NCBI RefSeq assembly: GCF_004210375.1
Contig: NC_134825.1
Location: 63,417,558 to 63,481,557 of the forward strand
Reading direction: 5' to 3'
Length of the DNA: 64,000 nt
Source of the DNA: Tachypleus tridentatus
Lineage: Eukaryota; Arthropoda; Merostomata; Xiphosura; Limulidae
A program made the position numbers and the translations under genes. The notes below the pieces were generated by a model that saw only the letters and a list, made by a program, of their open reading frames with translations, was not told where the DNA came from and did not search any database. Below, in pieces: positions 23,915 to 36,198 of the stretch; the stretch's first letter is position 1, and each line of letters begins with the position of its first letter.

Positions 23915-24448
23915 ATTTTATATATAAAAGAAAACATCTGCAAATTCAATTAACAAAAATGATTTATAATAACTAACTGAATTATAGTTTTAAGATAAAT
24001 GGTAATACATTTATAAACATTAAGGAGTTTTGGATCAAATATTTTTGCGAGTAAACAGATTGGCAACTTTACCATCGTAATTAGACTCCACTTAACATTG
24101 GAATTTACTACCTTTCTTCGCTAAATAGCCTGAACTCGGATCAGAACTAACTCTGTAAGATGCTTGAAGTTTCCTTTGTGTATTTGGTACAATACTCAAA
24201 GAATATTATCCATATTTTGGTTTTAAAATCTCAATATTCTGGATCCTGTTCTCCACCAGGATACAAACTCACCTCTATGAGATAAACATGAAAGACAGTA
24301 ATATTAAATACATATTGAATACCAACTGAAGTATCCTTCTCTGGACGGAAGTTTTGTAAATTAGCGATTAATGAAAGGTTAACGTAGAATATAAAATAAT
24401 GGTGAAAATTCGCCCCTACTTTTTAGTTTATTTAGCATTTTGTTATGT

Positions 24449-24693
24449 TCTCGCCTACGCCTCGTCATCACGGGTTTGAATCTCAGTCGCATTAAACATG
24501 CTCGCCCTTTCAGCCGTAGGGGCGTTATTATGTGACGATCAATCCCACTTTTCGTTGGTAAAATAATAGCCCAAGAGGTGGCGGTGGGTGGTTATGACTA
24601 GCTGCTTTCCCATCTGGTCTGACACTGCTAAATTAGGCATGGCTAGCGCGGATCGCTTTCGTGTAGCTTTGCGCGAAATTAAAAAACAAAACA
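24449..24693 (+). mobile_element. SINE-A copy, head partly lost
   Basis: Begins inside the tRNA-like region (CGGGTTTGAATCTC) and runs through body and tail (GCGCGAAATTAAAAAACAAA). Confidence 0.85.
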
Positions 24694-25078
24694 ACTTTAC
24701 ACACCTGATCAGTAATGTCTCTCTCTGGTCGTTTGTTAACAAATGTCTGGGGATCATAGTGGTAAAACTATCTTCCTTTCGACCTCTACTGCCGAGAGAC
24801 TGGTAGCAGATGTTTTTTATACAGGGACACTCCTTTGAATCGAAAAAGATCCTTGTTTTTACCCTTTGTTTTACATTATAACCACGATATACCTAAGTGA
24901 TGATTCGATCATGCTCTTAAGAATCACTTTGACTTTTTTAGAACTCCCACTTTTAAAGGAAAACTGCAATTGGGGTATTTAAGATATTATATATTTCTAT
25001 GGGTAAAGTGAACTTGGGAGTGATATTAAAAACGTGTTTTATCTATTCTTGCAGTATTAGATCTTTATCAACTTGGGT

Positions 25079-25339
25079 CTGGCATTTCCTGGTAGTTAGG
25101 GCGCTCGTCTTTTAATGTTTGGATCATGGTTTTCTTACTTTGTCACCAAACATGTTCATTGTTTCAGCAGTGGGGTTATAAAGCGTTAGGTTTATTCTGC
25201 AATTCGTTGATAAAACAGTCCACGATGTGGCGGTGTGTGGTGTTATCTGTCTGCCTTCCATCTGGTCTATCACTGCTAACTTAGGGACGGCTCGCGTAGT
25301 TATCCATTAGGTAATTTTCCGCGAAATTCAAAACAGAAC
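25079..25339 (+). mobile_element. SINE-A copy, strongly diverged
   Basis: GGTAGTTAGGGCGCTCGTCT, CACCAAACATGTTCATTG and GCTAACTTAGGGACGGCTCG identify the family. Many substitutions suggest an old insertion. Confidence 0.8.
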
Positions 25340-25635
25340 ATTCACCTCAAAATTTTCACTTTAGTCCGGTATGGCTTAAAGCAATATGAAACTTAAGATG
25401 TCTACAGAGTTCTTAATAAATTTATTACAGTTTATTTCTGAAACTACGTAAAACAAATTCCCGCTGTCCCAAAATCCCTCCGCATGTTTTAGCGTTATTT
25501 CGCCATAAATGGAGGTCAAATCCAGCTGGTAGGTCGGAGTAGAGAACCCCAAGGGGTGGTTGTGAATACTGTCGACTCGCTGCCTTCATGTCAATCAGTC
25601 AGCTTAAAAGTAGAAACAGTATGCACGGATAGAAT

Positions 25636-25674
25636 TTGTTTGTTTGTTTGTTTTGGAATTTCGCACAAAGCTAC
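25636..25674 (-). mobile_element. SINE-A tail fragment
   Basis: Only the tail complement is present, (TTTG)n then GAATTTCGCACAAAGCTAC. The preceding 25490-25630 looks like a very old plus-strand SINE-A, so this may be another head-on junction like that at 10040. Confidence 0.6.
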
Positions 25675-27386
25675 AATAATTTGTGTAACTTTGTGTGAAA
25701 ACATCAAAACTCGCTTTAGTAACTTTATTACATTTCTTTCAAAAGGTCTCCAAAATATCTGATATTACGTTAATAAATATTTCTAAATAATTTTGAAAAA
25801 AATAAACAATTATGTTCACATAATTTCAGTAAACTGTGTACTTGGTTGGTTTAAACTGGTTCAGTCATTCAAGTCGTTTAGAGAGAAACGACGTAAGAAA
25901 TATCTTATCAAAACTGGCGATCAGTAGAAGCTACGCTTCAGCTTTTGTAAAAAAACATATTGTTAACAAAAAAAAAACTATCTCGTGGTAACATTTTTAT
26001 TTAGCACTGTGTTATCGGAATGTTATCAACGCGTTCTGCGCTTGCGCAAAAGATAATGTCCATCGTTATCAATGAAATGTCTTTTTGTCCAGTATGTTTA
26101 CTAAAGAGAAGCAGTCAATAATATCTGATAGCAGAAAGAATGATTGATGTGAAACAAGAACTCGTATCTGCAGTCACTTTCAAAACTTTCTCATAGAGAA
26201 TCTGGTATTCTTCTACTTATCATAGCTCACTTTGTGTTGTAGTAAAACGACCTTTGATTAGCATAATCTGTGTTCCATCTTAAAGTATATAGCCTAACGT
26301 TCATATGAATATTTACTCTGATAGATAACCTTACAAAAATTGTAGAGGCATGTCAAAGCTTATTCACTGAATAATGGTTTAATAGCAACAGACAAATATT
26401 TAAAGGGAAAACGAAAAAAACAAAAAGAAAGCCGACCATAGCAAAGCATGCATAAGGTTTTTTTTGTTTTTGTTCTACCCAAATGTTGGCGGCTTTTAAT
26501 CTTTTGAAGGCAAAACTAGCGAACTTAGGGGCGTTTCCTTAAATTGACAATTGACTCTAATGATGAATTGGCTATACACTTATATAAATACTTCAAACTT
26601 TTCACGATACTATAATGTTTTTTTTCTTTGAGAGAAGCCTACTTGATAAAGCGAAGATTCTTTACAACGGTACAGTCAAAGAGAACGCACAACGACATTA
26701 AAATTTATATATTTTTACTCCATTATAATTGTCGTGATATATTTGATCATCACTTTTCAATTCTTAATGTAGCCAAATGCATCGTTATCAAAGTAATGAC
26801 ACGCGTAAATGAATTAACGGAAATCCCAACGGAACACAAAGCTAGCCTAAATCATTGAATAAATGTTCCAATTTTTAAGTGCGAGTTTTGATATTATTTG
26901 TTTTTAGCTTGCAGTCGCAAAGCAACAATGACAGTAAATTCTTTATTAATATTTAATATTTCACGATACAAAATGACGTACTTTGTTTTTAATATATTAT
27001 TTCCTTCTGTCTGTAATCCACTTTTTTATTCTCCCTTATAGTGCGAAGTAGAAACAGAAAACATAATGAACTTCAAGTTTGTCCATTCTGTTTACCACTT
27101 CGTTACAATAGTTTCTCATATCTGCAACGTTAGCAATTGTTGCTTGTTTAACAGGTTATCAGCTATTATTACAAGTTTTACAACACAAGTCTGCATTTTC
27201 GATATGAACAAACTCTAATTTTAATACATATATTTTTCACAAACGATATTTTCAGTCAAGTTGCTCAAACTTCTTGAACATAAACTACATTTGTAAGATA
27301 GCGATTATATATATACTCTAATTGGTTCACAAGTAAGTTTAAGATCTTATGAAGCTAAGTTGTTTTAGGGGTTCAATCCTTGTGGA
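25675..27386. other. anonymous AT-rich DNA
   Basis: No gene or repeat family is recognised on either strand. Confidence 0.45.
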
Positions 27387-27656
27387 GCCCGGCATTGCCA
27401 AGTGGTTAGGGCGCTCGACTCGCAATTTGAGGATCGCTGGTTTGAATCCCTGTCACATCAAACATGCTCACCCTTTCGGCCGTCAGAGCGTTATAATATT
27501 ACGGTCAATCCCACTATTTGTTGGTAAAAGAGTAGCCCAAGATTTGGCGGTGGGTGGAGACGACTAGCTGCCTTCCCTCTTGTCTTACACTGCTAAATTA
27601 GGCATGGCTAGCGCAGATAGCCCTCGTATAGCTTTGCGCGAAATTCCAAAAACAAG
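27387..27656 (+). mobile_element. SINE-A, full length
   Basis: Starts GCCCGGCATTGCCAAGTGGT and ends AAATTCCAAAAACAAG. The B box reads GGTTTGAATCCC. Two overlapping minus-strand ORFs (27585-27948) begin outside and run into this copy; they are not genes. Confidence 0.9.
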
Positions 27657-28216
27657 CAATCGATCCTTGCTGTGAGTACAGCGTCGTATAGCTTGCGCTG
27701 AAATACAAACAAAAGCCTTTTTCATGTGACAAAATTCTCTGAATTTTACGACTAAATATAAATAGGATTTTCTCGTTCTTAAGTAACAACATTCTTCGTA
27801 CTTCCTGTTCCAATACTGTAAATTTAATAAACATTTCATACCCGTAAATTTTAACTTCTCCAAACTTTCCATCCGTAAAGCTAGTGCAGTGTACAATTTT
27901 TGTTTTTTTCGTAACTGAATTTTTGAACTTGCAAGCACGTGCTGTCATAGTGAAAGAACATCTCTATCTATATAAGACCAAATTATCCCAAAGTGTTGAA
28001 TACATGCCATAAATTATTAACATCTCCTTCTGTATAGTAGCAAATTCTCTAGACTTCTTGAAGCAGAGGATTAATTTTGACAAATTCTTAATGCTTCCAG
28101 AACTTGCATCGTAATTTTAAACATGAAACACTAGCATGTAATCTTTATTAAAATCACGCCGATGAACTGAAAATCGCAAATACTCAGTAAATATTTTATT
28201 TAGCTCGTGCACATGT

Positions 28217-28339
28217 AGAAACCGGTGGCTCAACGGAAAGTTTAAGGTCTAAAAATTATTTTAAAAAAACGAGATTCAATACATGCAGTGGGCACACCCT
28301 AGATAGCCCATCATGTTTCTTTGTGAATAATAACAAACC
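28217..28339 (+). mobile_element. SINE-C copy, degraded
   Basis: CCGGTGGCTCAACGG at the start and the tail motif AGATAGCCCATCATG are visible, with a weak middle. Confidence 0.5.
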
Positions 28340-28381
28340 AGTTTTATAAACATTTCTCTTATCTCAATTACTTCCTTGATT

Positions 28382-28464
28382 GGACAGTGGTGAGTTTACA
28401 GACTTCGGCGCTAAAATCCGAGGCTCGATCATTCGACATGGCTTTGCTCGAAAAAGAGAAGAGG
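28382..28464 (+). mobile_element. SINE-B copy, degraded
   Basis: GACAGTGGTGAGTTTACAGA, GGCTCGATC and CGACATGGCTTTGCTCGAAA follow the family order, with the middle shortened. Confidence 0.6.
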
Positions 28465-29105
28465 GAATTCTCATTAGCTGTAGCTGTGATTATATCTCAA
28501 ATCGGTCAAGAGATGGAGTTATGAGCTAAAACTTTGTCTTTAAAAAAATATTAAGGTAATTTTATGAGTCGCTGTGTTACTGCTGAAAAACAATAATCTA
28601 ATCTAAATTAAGATAATTAGTGTAAATAATGTAAATTAGTGTAGATATGAATTTACTATTTTATTTATTTATTTTTTACTGTTTTGGCATGTGTAATGTA
28701 ATACCTCTCTTTTTTAAGTTTGCTCAAAGTGCACAAGTTAAAAATCAAATTGGAGAAATAAGACAGGCAGAAATTGATAGTTTCTTACGTTATAATTCCA
28801 TTTGTGAGTCACAAAAAAAGCGCAAAATAGGGTAACTCAATGTATAATATTATTGTTGTGAAGCCTAGGTATCTCTTCTCAGTCTGGTCACACAACTTCA
28901 TGTATTTTGTTCAAAATACGCTGCTAAAACACTGCTTTATAAACCTTATTCTTCTTAATTCTTGAGGTCAATAGAAACATCAAATCAAATGTAAAATATT
29001 TATTAAACAATAATGTTTAAGCCACCTAATGTTATTCGTTATATTAGAGAAAATTAATACTGAAATATTTTAACGTAATTGTGGCGTGCAATATGGTGAA
29101 ATCAA

Positions 29106-29866
29106 ATGTTTTATTTAATCTTTGTTTTAAATTCATTAATAGAAAAGTTCTGTTATCCTTTTATGGAATTGGAAGAAAGCAAATTTAGCTCCAAAAGCAT
29201 AAAAGATTTATTAAGTTTCTGTACTTATAATACTTATACATCTTTCAATAACCAGGTTTTTAAACAAATAATAGGAGTTCTAATGGGAGTTACTTATATA
29301 GCAAATTTATATCTTTACTAATATGAAAATAGATTTATTGAAAACTACACAAATCCAGATATTTTTACCTTAACTTACAGACATATAGATGATTTAATTA
29401 GAATAAATAATCCTGAGATAAATAATCTTATTAACACTATTTATCTAGCAGAATTAGAAATTGAAAATACTTTCAATGTTTAATACAGTAATACATTATT
29501 TAGATTTAGAAATTAAAATAATTGACATCAATGTAAATATTTTTGATTTAAAGAAAATATTTTGCTTTTCCAGTTCATGGTTTACCCTCTTTTAATAGTA
29601 ATGTACCATACCCTTCTGTTATAAGCATTATAACTTCGCAGCTATTCAGATATTGTAAAATTTATAGTAAATTACAATATTTTATCAATAATGTTGAAAT
29701 ACAGATACAAAAATTAATAGTTAATAGATTTACTAAAGAAATTTTAAATGAAATTATTAAACTATACTGTAACAAATATAAGAATTTATTTTATAAATAT
29801 AAAAAAATACAAATTAGAGAAAGTTTACTAAATATTTCTAATAAAACTATTTTTAGTTATGAATAA
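29106..29866 (+). pseudogene. Penelope-like reverse transcriptase remnant
   Basis: Plus-strand frames give an RT-like series. FKQIIGVLMGV (29258-29290) matches the usual F-x-Q-x-x-G-x-x-MG block. RHIDDLIRINNP (from 29379) holds the catalytic DD, with His in place of the usual Tyr. A downstream KLIVNRFTKEILNEII segment and a KYKNLFYKYKK tail follow. Stops and frameshifts separate the parts. The order of blocks resembles Penelope-like elements and not LINEs. No GIY-YIG domain was recognised. Confidence 0.6.
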
Positions 29867-30140
29867 TGTCATTTTACGACCTGGCACCACCTTGCCATAT
29901 GTAAAGGCTTGTTTAGAGCATAATAGTCACTCTAGACTTGAATGGGTGGTATTTGGGAACCATACTAGTTTAATATAGATAACTGGATGGTGAGCTTGTA
30001 AGTGTGTGGGTGAGTAAGTAGTTTGTAGATATCAGTCTGTGTAGTTCTTTGTACTGTCGTGAGTCGAGATCATTTTTTTCGTGTGCAAGGTAGAAAATAC
30101 CATAAGTTTTGTCTTTGCGTTGTTGCAAAACTACGGTCGG

Positions 30141-30500
30141 CATGGCTAAGACCATCTGCCTGTACTCTGGCCGACCACGATCGTTAAGATTCGTGTTCCC
30201 TGCAGTTTCATTACCTTTAACGATAGTAGACGCAGTCTGTGAACAATTAGGAGATACTTGCCTAAAGTGTTTGCATCATTTTGGTGGTCGGAGATATGTG
30301 GCGACGTTAGCAGTCGCCCAAACGATGTTAAAGGGAACTTCACCCTTAATGGGAAAACAATTGTAGTGGAGCTGGCGGGACAGAATTGTAAATGGTTAAC
30401 CATCAGGTCGGCACCTTGGGAATTGCCCCATGACGTGATAGCGTGTGAACTTCAAAAATATGGGGTTGAATATGAAACACCCAGTCCTGAAGACTAAGGG
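30141..30500 (+). pseudogene. LINE ORF1-like remnant
   Basis: Two overlapping frames together cover an ORF1-type protein: VDAVCEQLGD and LNGKTIVVELAGQ, then APWELPHDVIACELQKYGV. A one-base shift near 30300 splits it. The expected zinc-knuckle region further down is not readable. Confidence 0.55.
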
Positions 30501-31198
30501 GTTCACGTTAATGATAAACTATCCTGGCATGAGATGGATGTGCCTTGAAGGCTACCTTTCGGGTCATTGTGAAACCACGAAGTACCAAAAATGTTTAGTT
30601 TATGGACACCAAAGTTAAAACTTCGAGGTAAAATATGCAGTATGTAGTGGAAATCTCACGTCATCACTTTGCCCGAGGCGTGTGACGTCCTATGCAAGTA
30701 AGGTTGAGGGCAAAAACAAGAACAGGCCCAAGGAAAAACGGTACGCCCAGTCCTCGTCGAAACAGTCCTCCGTACTGGTAGGGAAGGGGACTCAGGTTTC
30801 TTTGTTAACCCGGGAGAGAGATGGGATCTCTGCAGGAACTCATGCCTCCATATCAGGTGAGAAAGAAGTAAGGGCCTTTGGTTGGTGGAGGACCCTACAC
30901 CTGTACAGGATGAACTGCCCTCTCCATCCTTCTTTTGGGCGTTTGTTCCCCAATAATATGTAGAGCACTTTTCCAGTCTCCTGAGCATGCTGGGATCATT
31001 GGAATCCCAATAGGAGAAAAGCCTAAACCAAGGCATCCTCGCAATCTCCCAGACTCAAGTTTGGGGGACAGTAAAGTCCTCCAGTGGTTATCTCTCCTAG
31101 ATGACCACCCTGAAGAATTATCAACCTAGTAAGGCAATCTGAAGAGGGTGCACAACCCTTTTCTGCCAGGCAGACAATCAAAGCAACAGCTGAAGTAA

Positions 31199-31870
31199 AT
31201 GGCTCCTCCTGAAAGGTTGATGGGATTCTCGTGCCTCACTCTTGACATCCAAGGGATGCATAACTGTACTAAACAGTTCTACACGTTCTCCCTCTTCAAC
31301 AGCTTTCAGTTTGATGCAGTTCTCCTTCAGGAGACCCATTTTGTCTCAAGGAGGGATCACTTTTCCTTCATCAACTGTTTTCCTCTTCCAGCTTTTTGGC
31401 ACTTTGGTTAGACTCACGTGCAAAGTGTGGGAATCCTTTTTAACCTCAACTTCTCTGGTAATATCTTATCATCACATAATGATGCTAAAGGGTAGGTTGT
31501 ATGCCTTGATGTTGTAACTCGGGGTCGTAAGATTCGGCTTTTTAATGTCTATGCACCTGCTTAAGAAAAGGAATTGAGAGTGTTCTTTTCCTCCTTGGAC
31601 AGGTACTTGATAACAAAGGCCAATATCATCCTTAATGGTGACTTTGACTGTGTGTTTGACCCCCACCTCGATAGAATTGGAGAGATCCCCTTTCTTGTCA
31701 TCAGAATATGCAGCTCTTGTGATTGGTGTTGTCAGACATAGATTTTCACGATGTCTGGTGTACACTTTATGGAGCTGTCTTTGTTGTCACTTGGACCAGT
31801 TGGGTATATCTTATTGCTTTGATTGTTTCTATGTTACAGCTGGCCTCAAGCAGTCCCTAAGTAAATGATG
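31199..31870 (+). pseudogene. LINE apurinic-type endonuclease remnant (Tx1-like)
   Basis: VLLQETHF (31318-31341) matches the QET block of the endonuclease. LNGDFD (near 31632-31650) matches the GDFN block with a final Asp. These are followed by CVFDPHLDRIG in adjoining frames. Several stops interrupt the frame. Confidence 0.7.
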
Positions 31871-32499
31871 TTTCATTTCATGTGTCTGACCATTGAGCCC
31901 TTTTAACCGCATTCCAGGACTTTACACATTTTTTTAGGGGTCCAGGATGGTGGAGACTCAATGTGTTTTTACTTGCTGAGGACAAGGTGAGGGATGAATT
32001 GATCACCTTTGTCTGGGACCTTTGTTCTGTTAACACTATTAACGAGACCTGGTGGGTGGGTTTTAAGGAAACCTTGCCTCATTGCTGAGACAGGCAGGCA
32101 TGCATGTGGCATTCGCGAGCCCACTGGCTCGTCCCGCTTCGAGGCAGGCCAATGCATCAGTGGATACTTTTGGACATCAAAAGGCTCAAGAAAGACTTAG
32201 ACTTGGAATATGCCAAGCAATTATGAGCAGCAAGCATCTTTAGTCTGAGGGAGTGGCTGGGTTCCGCAAATGCTACTAGTTTCACTGTGCAAGGCATGGA
32301 AGATGTCCAAAAACAGGCGCTTGTCCAGTCTGTTGAAGGAAGATGGTCAGGAGTCCTCAGACATTACTGACATCCTCAACACATGTCTTACTTATTATAG
32401 CCAAATGTATTTGGTTTCGCCTGTGGACAAGGGAGCTTGGCGAGAAATTATACAGTTATTGCCAACCCCTGAACCACCACAACTTGACAACCTTGTGAA

Positions 32500-33115
32500 A
32501 CCCATGACTCTGGGTAAATGCTAATTGGGTATCTGATCCATGCCACTTGGTAAGTGTCCAAGACTGGATGGCCTACTGGTGTAATTCTATTGCCACATTT
32601 GGCACGTTATCAGACCTCTCTTCATTAGATTTTTAATGACTCTCTTATCCATGAATCCATACCTCTGGGTACACTGGATGGGTTAATTTTGTATCGCTTG
32701 ATCAGAGTAAAGCCTTTGCTCGAGTCAAACACAAATTTTTGTGATACATTTCAGAGAGATATGGTTTTCCTCCAGTTTTTGTGCAGTATGTACAGACCTT
32801 ATATACGTCTTCTTCAAGTAGGCTCTTAGTAAATGGATACTTGATAGCCCCTTTAACACCTGTCAAGGATGTCCACTATCATCATCTCTGGTGCAAGTGC
32901 CTGCTCTCTTATCTGTACCACTCAGTTTTGGCACATAGCCTTTCGTTGCCAGGGGTGTCAGTTAAATATCTCAGTCATGCAGATGATGTAAACCTTTTTT
33001 TATCCAAACAAACATCTTTGGGTTCAGCACTGGCGATTGTCGACAAGTACTCTTACGCCAGTGCAGCCCCATGCAACTACACCAAGTCTCGGACTCGGTG
33101 GTTGGGCAAATAGGC
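32500..33115 (+). pseudogene. LINE reverse transcriptase remnant (Tx1-like)
   Basis: VKYLSHADDVNLFLS contains the catalytic box, read here as HADD (32976-32987) where YADD is usual. SLGSALAIVDKYSYASAAPCNYTKS follows, typical of this RT subdomain order. The upstream palm motifs are fragmentary. Confidence 0.75.
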
Positions 33116-34319
33116 CTCATCTGCAGACATCTCGTTTGGTCTGACATGAATTTCCTCTCCAGTTAAATGTCTCAGGATTTGCTTCTTTGTAGAATGTGAG
33201 GCTGCCTGGGAGAGGTAGTGCAATGTGTCAGTTTGGAAGTTCAAGGTTATTTCTACAGCCCTGGTAACTTGTTTGGCAGGGCAAAGGTGGTGAAGAGGGG
33301 AATATTTCCATTGATATGGTACCTTTGGAGCGATTCCTTCTCTAGATAACTGCAGTGCAAGGCCTGTCAAGCAGCAGATCTATACCTTCCTGTGGAGTGG
33401 TAAGACTGAGACTCTCTTGATTGGCTTCAGTTCAGCCACCCTACAAGGAAGGTCTGGGCATCCCATGTATCCAGATCAAGTGTCTTTTCCTCTTCCAGTC
33501 TACAACCATCTGCTCTCTGTCTTGGGAGGATAATCCCTGCAGCTAACTTGCTTGTTTCTTGATTGGCACAGGCCTCAGACACTGCAGTGTTTCACTTAGC
33601 CTGGGTAAACCAATGTGTTTTGATCCTCCCTATTGGTATGCTGAAAGTATTGTGGCAATCAGACAGTATCATGCCACGTCACTTAATCTTTCAATGGACT
33701 TGAGTTCTCTCTACTGGCTGCTGGCCCCATAATGTACTCGCAGGATAGAACAAAATTGATCTGCTCTTCCATGAGATATTATTGGGGCCAGGTAGTGGTG
33801 CGCCATGTTGATAATTACCTTCAGGCTTTCAACTGGCGCATCATTCATAACATACTGCTGGTGAGAGAGCATTTGTACCCACTAAATATCGGTTTTACTG
33901 AGTCGCGTCCTTTGTGTCATGGTTGGGTGTACTACATTCTAAATACATTAGTCCTCTGCCCATCTCTGTATTTAACATACATTACAGAAAATCCCAAGAT
34001 CCACTTCCTTTGACTCTGGGTATGAGCATTTCCTCAGGTACATCTTCTTCGACCCTCACATGCAAAGCAATCATTCGTCCACGTCCTCAGTCGCTAGGGT
34101 CTTCTTCCAATGGCAAGGACCTACTTGGTCAACCCATGGGGTTCAATGGACCTCCCTCAAATGGGAAAAGTAGGGAGGAAGGACGTGGTCGTGGACAGAT
34201 GGGCTCTCTGCCCAATTCGCCTACACATGGAGCTGTCGAGGTTTGTATTCTGGTCTGGATGACATTGGGGCAGACATTAATTCCTACCAACCTGTATGCC
34301 TTTCCTCATAGGAAACATT

Positions 34320-35460
34320 TTTGAAACCAGCCAATACAGTCACCTTTCGGCAGTTTTCTTTGTACGGAAATCACAGGCTGTGGGATGGACGAGTGCATAG
34401 AGGGTGGCCCTGTTGGTTGATCAGCATATGCCACCCTGTCTTTAACACTTGACACACCCTTGGAGGACGTAGTCATACCATCACTATTTATTCTCTCTAC
34501 TTTTCACTTGGATAGACCTATGATCAATCAGCCCTTGATGCTCTCATTGAACTGTTGCCGTTTCCCTTTTTAATCCTGGGAAACTTTAATTGACATTATC
34601 CCCTCTGGGGAAGTGCTGATATTGATGGAATAGTTCGCTCTGTAGAGCATATGTTCTCTGATAACAAACTTTCTCTTTTCAATACTTGTACTCTTATACT
34701 TATCTTCATGCATCTAGTCTGTCCTTCACTGCTACTGATCTCTCAATTTGCTCCCCTCCAATATTCTCCCACGTTTCATGTAGGGTGGACAATAATCAAC
34801 GAGGCAGTAATCATTTTCCTATAATTTTCAGAAAGACTGGCCGTGGTCGATGCCACCCGACCATCGTGCCCTGGTGGAAGCTGGATCGAACAAACTGGCC
34901 CTCTTTCACTGCTCTCATAGAACTTTATTCTGCCATCATCTGTAAGCCACCAATAGACGACTGTGTAGCAGCAGTAACTGACTGTATTATTCAAGCAGCT
35001 GCTCAATATATTTCTTAAACCTCGACACGTTTTTCATGATATCCTCATCCGTGGTAGAATCCTTCTTGCCACTTGGCATGGAAGGCTCAAAAACGGGCCT
35101 GGGATATTTTTCATAAGTATCCCACGCTCTCGCACTGCATCACTTTTCAGCAGGTCGTGCACATGCCCTGTGGGTAAGACTTCAAAGCCAGAAGGAATAT
35201 TGGATTAAGTTCACAACTGGCATATCTTCTACCACCAGTTCCAAAGTTATATGGGACAAGATTCGAAAGGTCAATGGGCAATATAATTCTGTCCCGCTCT
35301 CAATCTTACTTTCTGATGATCAGGAAGTAGTTGATACCCAGAGCATCACCAATACTCTTGGTGAGAGCTTTTGCCAGGCATTTAGCACTTCTGCTTCATC
35401 CTCCACCTTCTTAGCCATCAAGACTTGAGCAGAGCAATCATCTCTTTCCTCTCGAGCTCA
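34320..35460 (+). pseudogene. LINE endonuclease and inter-domain remnant (Nimb/Jockey-like)
   Basis: The endonuclease signature is present but altered (GNFN, then an in-frame stop). A well-preserved open stretch, 34686-35018, covers SSLSFTATDLSICSPPIFSH, HFPII and ending CIIQAAAQYIS. The region to 35400 includes SILLSDDQEVVDTQSITNTL, typical of the linker before the RT. Confidence 0.7.
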
Positions 35461-35908
35461 CTGTTTCTATGACTATAATCGTCCTTTCACACTGGTGAAA
35501 CTCGAACGGGACCTTCATCAGTATGGCAGTACGTCAGTGGACCTGATGATGTTCACTATGAAATGCGGCGCCATCTATCTTCTGCTTTTCTTGCTATTCT
35601 ACTCATTGTTTTTAATCATATCTGGCAAGAGAACGTTTTATCTAATGCCTGGCACAGAGGTATTGTTCTACCTTTCTCTATGCCTGGAAAGGGATTCTTT
35701 CAAACTATCGTCTAATCGCTTTGACGAGCTGTCTCTATAAGACCTTAGAGATGTTAGTTTGGTCTTGTTTGGTTTCTCTAATCAAACAACTTTCTCTAGC
35801 GTATCCAATGTGGGCTCTGACAACAGTGCTCCACCATGGACCATCTGATTTGACTTGAAAAGTCAATCAGAGAAGCCTTTCTCAAACAACAACATCTTGT
35901 ATCAATAT

Positions 35909-36198
35909 CAGGGCCTGGCATGGCCTAGCGCGTTAAGGCGTGCACTTCGTAATCTGAGGGTCGCGGGTTCGCGCCCGAGTCGCGCCAAACATGCTCGCCC
36001 TCCTAGCCGTGGGGGCGTTATAATGTGCGGTCAATCCCACTATTCGTTGGTAAAAGAGTAGCCCAAGAGTTGGCGGTGGGTGGTGATGACTAACTGCCTT
36101 CCCTCTAGTCTTGCACTGCTAAATTAGGGACGGCTAGCACAGATAGCCCTCGAGTAGCTTTGTGCGAAATTCCAAAACAAACAAAACAAACAAACAAA
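35909..36198 (+). mobile_element. SINE-A, full length, inserted in the LINE, with 9-bp target-site duplication
   Basis: Head GGCCTGGCATGGCCTAGCGC, B box GGGTTCGCGCCCG and an (AAAC)n tail are complete. Target repeats TATCAATAT lie at 35900-35908 and 36199-36207. The insertion interrupts the RT frame of the Nimb/Jockey-like LINE, so it is younger than that LINE copy. Confidence 0.95.

Larger units (their letters stand above)
30109..34015 (+). mobile_element. Tx1-like LINE, degenerate
   Basis: The plus strand encodes, in order, an ORF1-like segment (30141-30500), an apurinic-endonuclease segment (31199-31870), a reverse-transcriptase segment (about 32500-33115) and a C-terminal region with QAFNWRIIHNILLVREHL (about 33815-33890). 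Local GC content is higher than in the surroundings. Stops and frameshifts are frequent, and the total is shorter than a complete element. The clade call rests on the style of the RT downstream of the DD motif (a KYSYASAAPCNYTKS segment) and of the endonuclease. The right edge at about 34 kb is where the next LINE begins. Confidence 0.7.

Noticed and set aside
24539..24806. 72-codon ORFs on both strands
   Set aside because: Both lie across a SINE-A copy and reflect its open frames.
27585..27948. Two overlapping minus-strand ORFs of about 116 codons
   Set aside because: Their C-terminal parts read antisense through a SINE-A copy (27387-27656), so they are by-products of the repeat.
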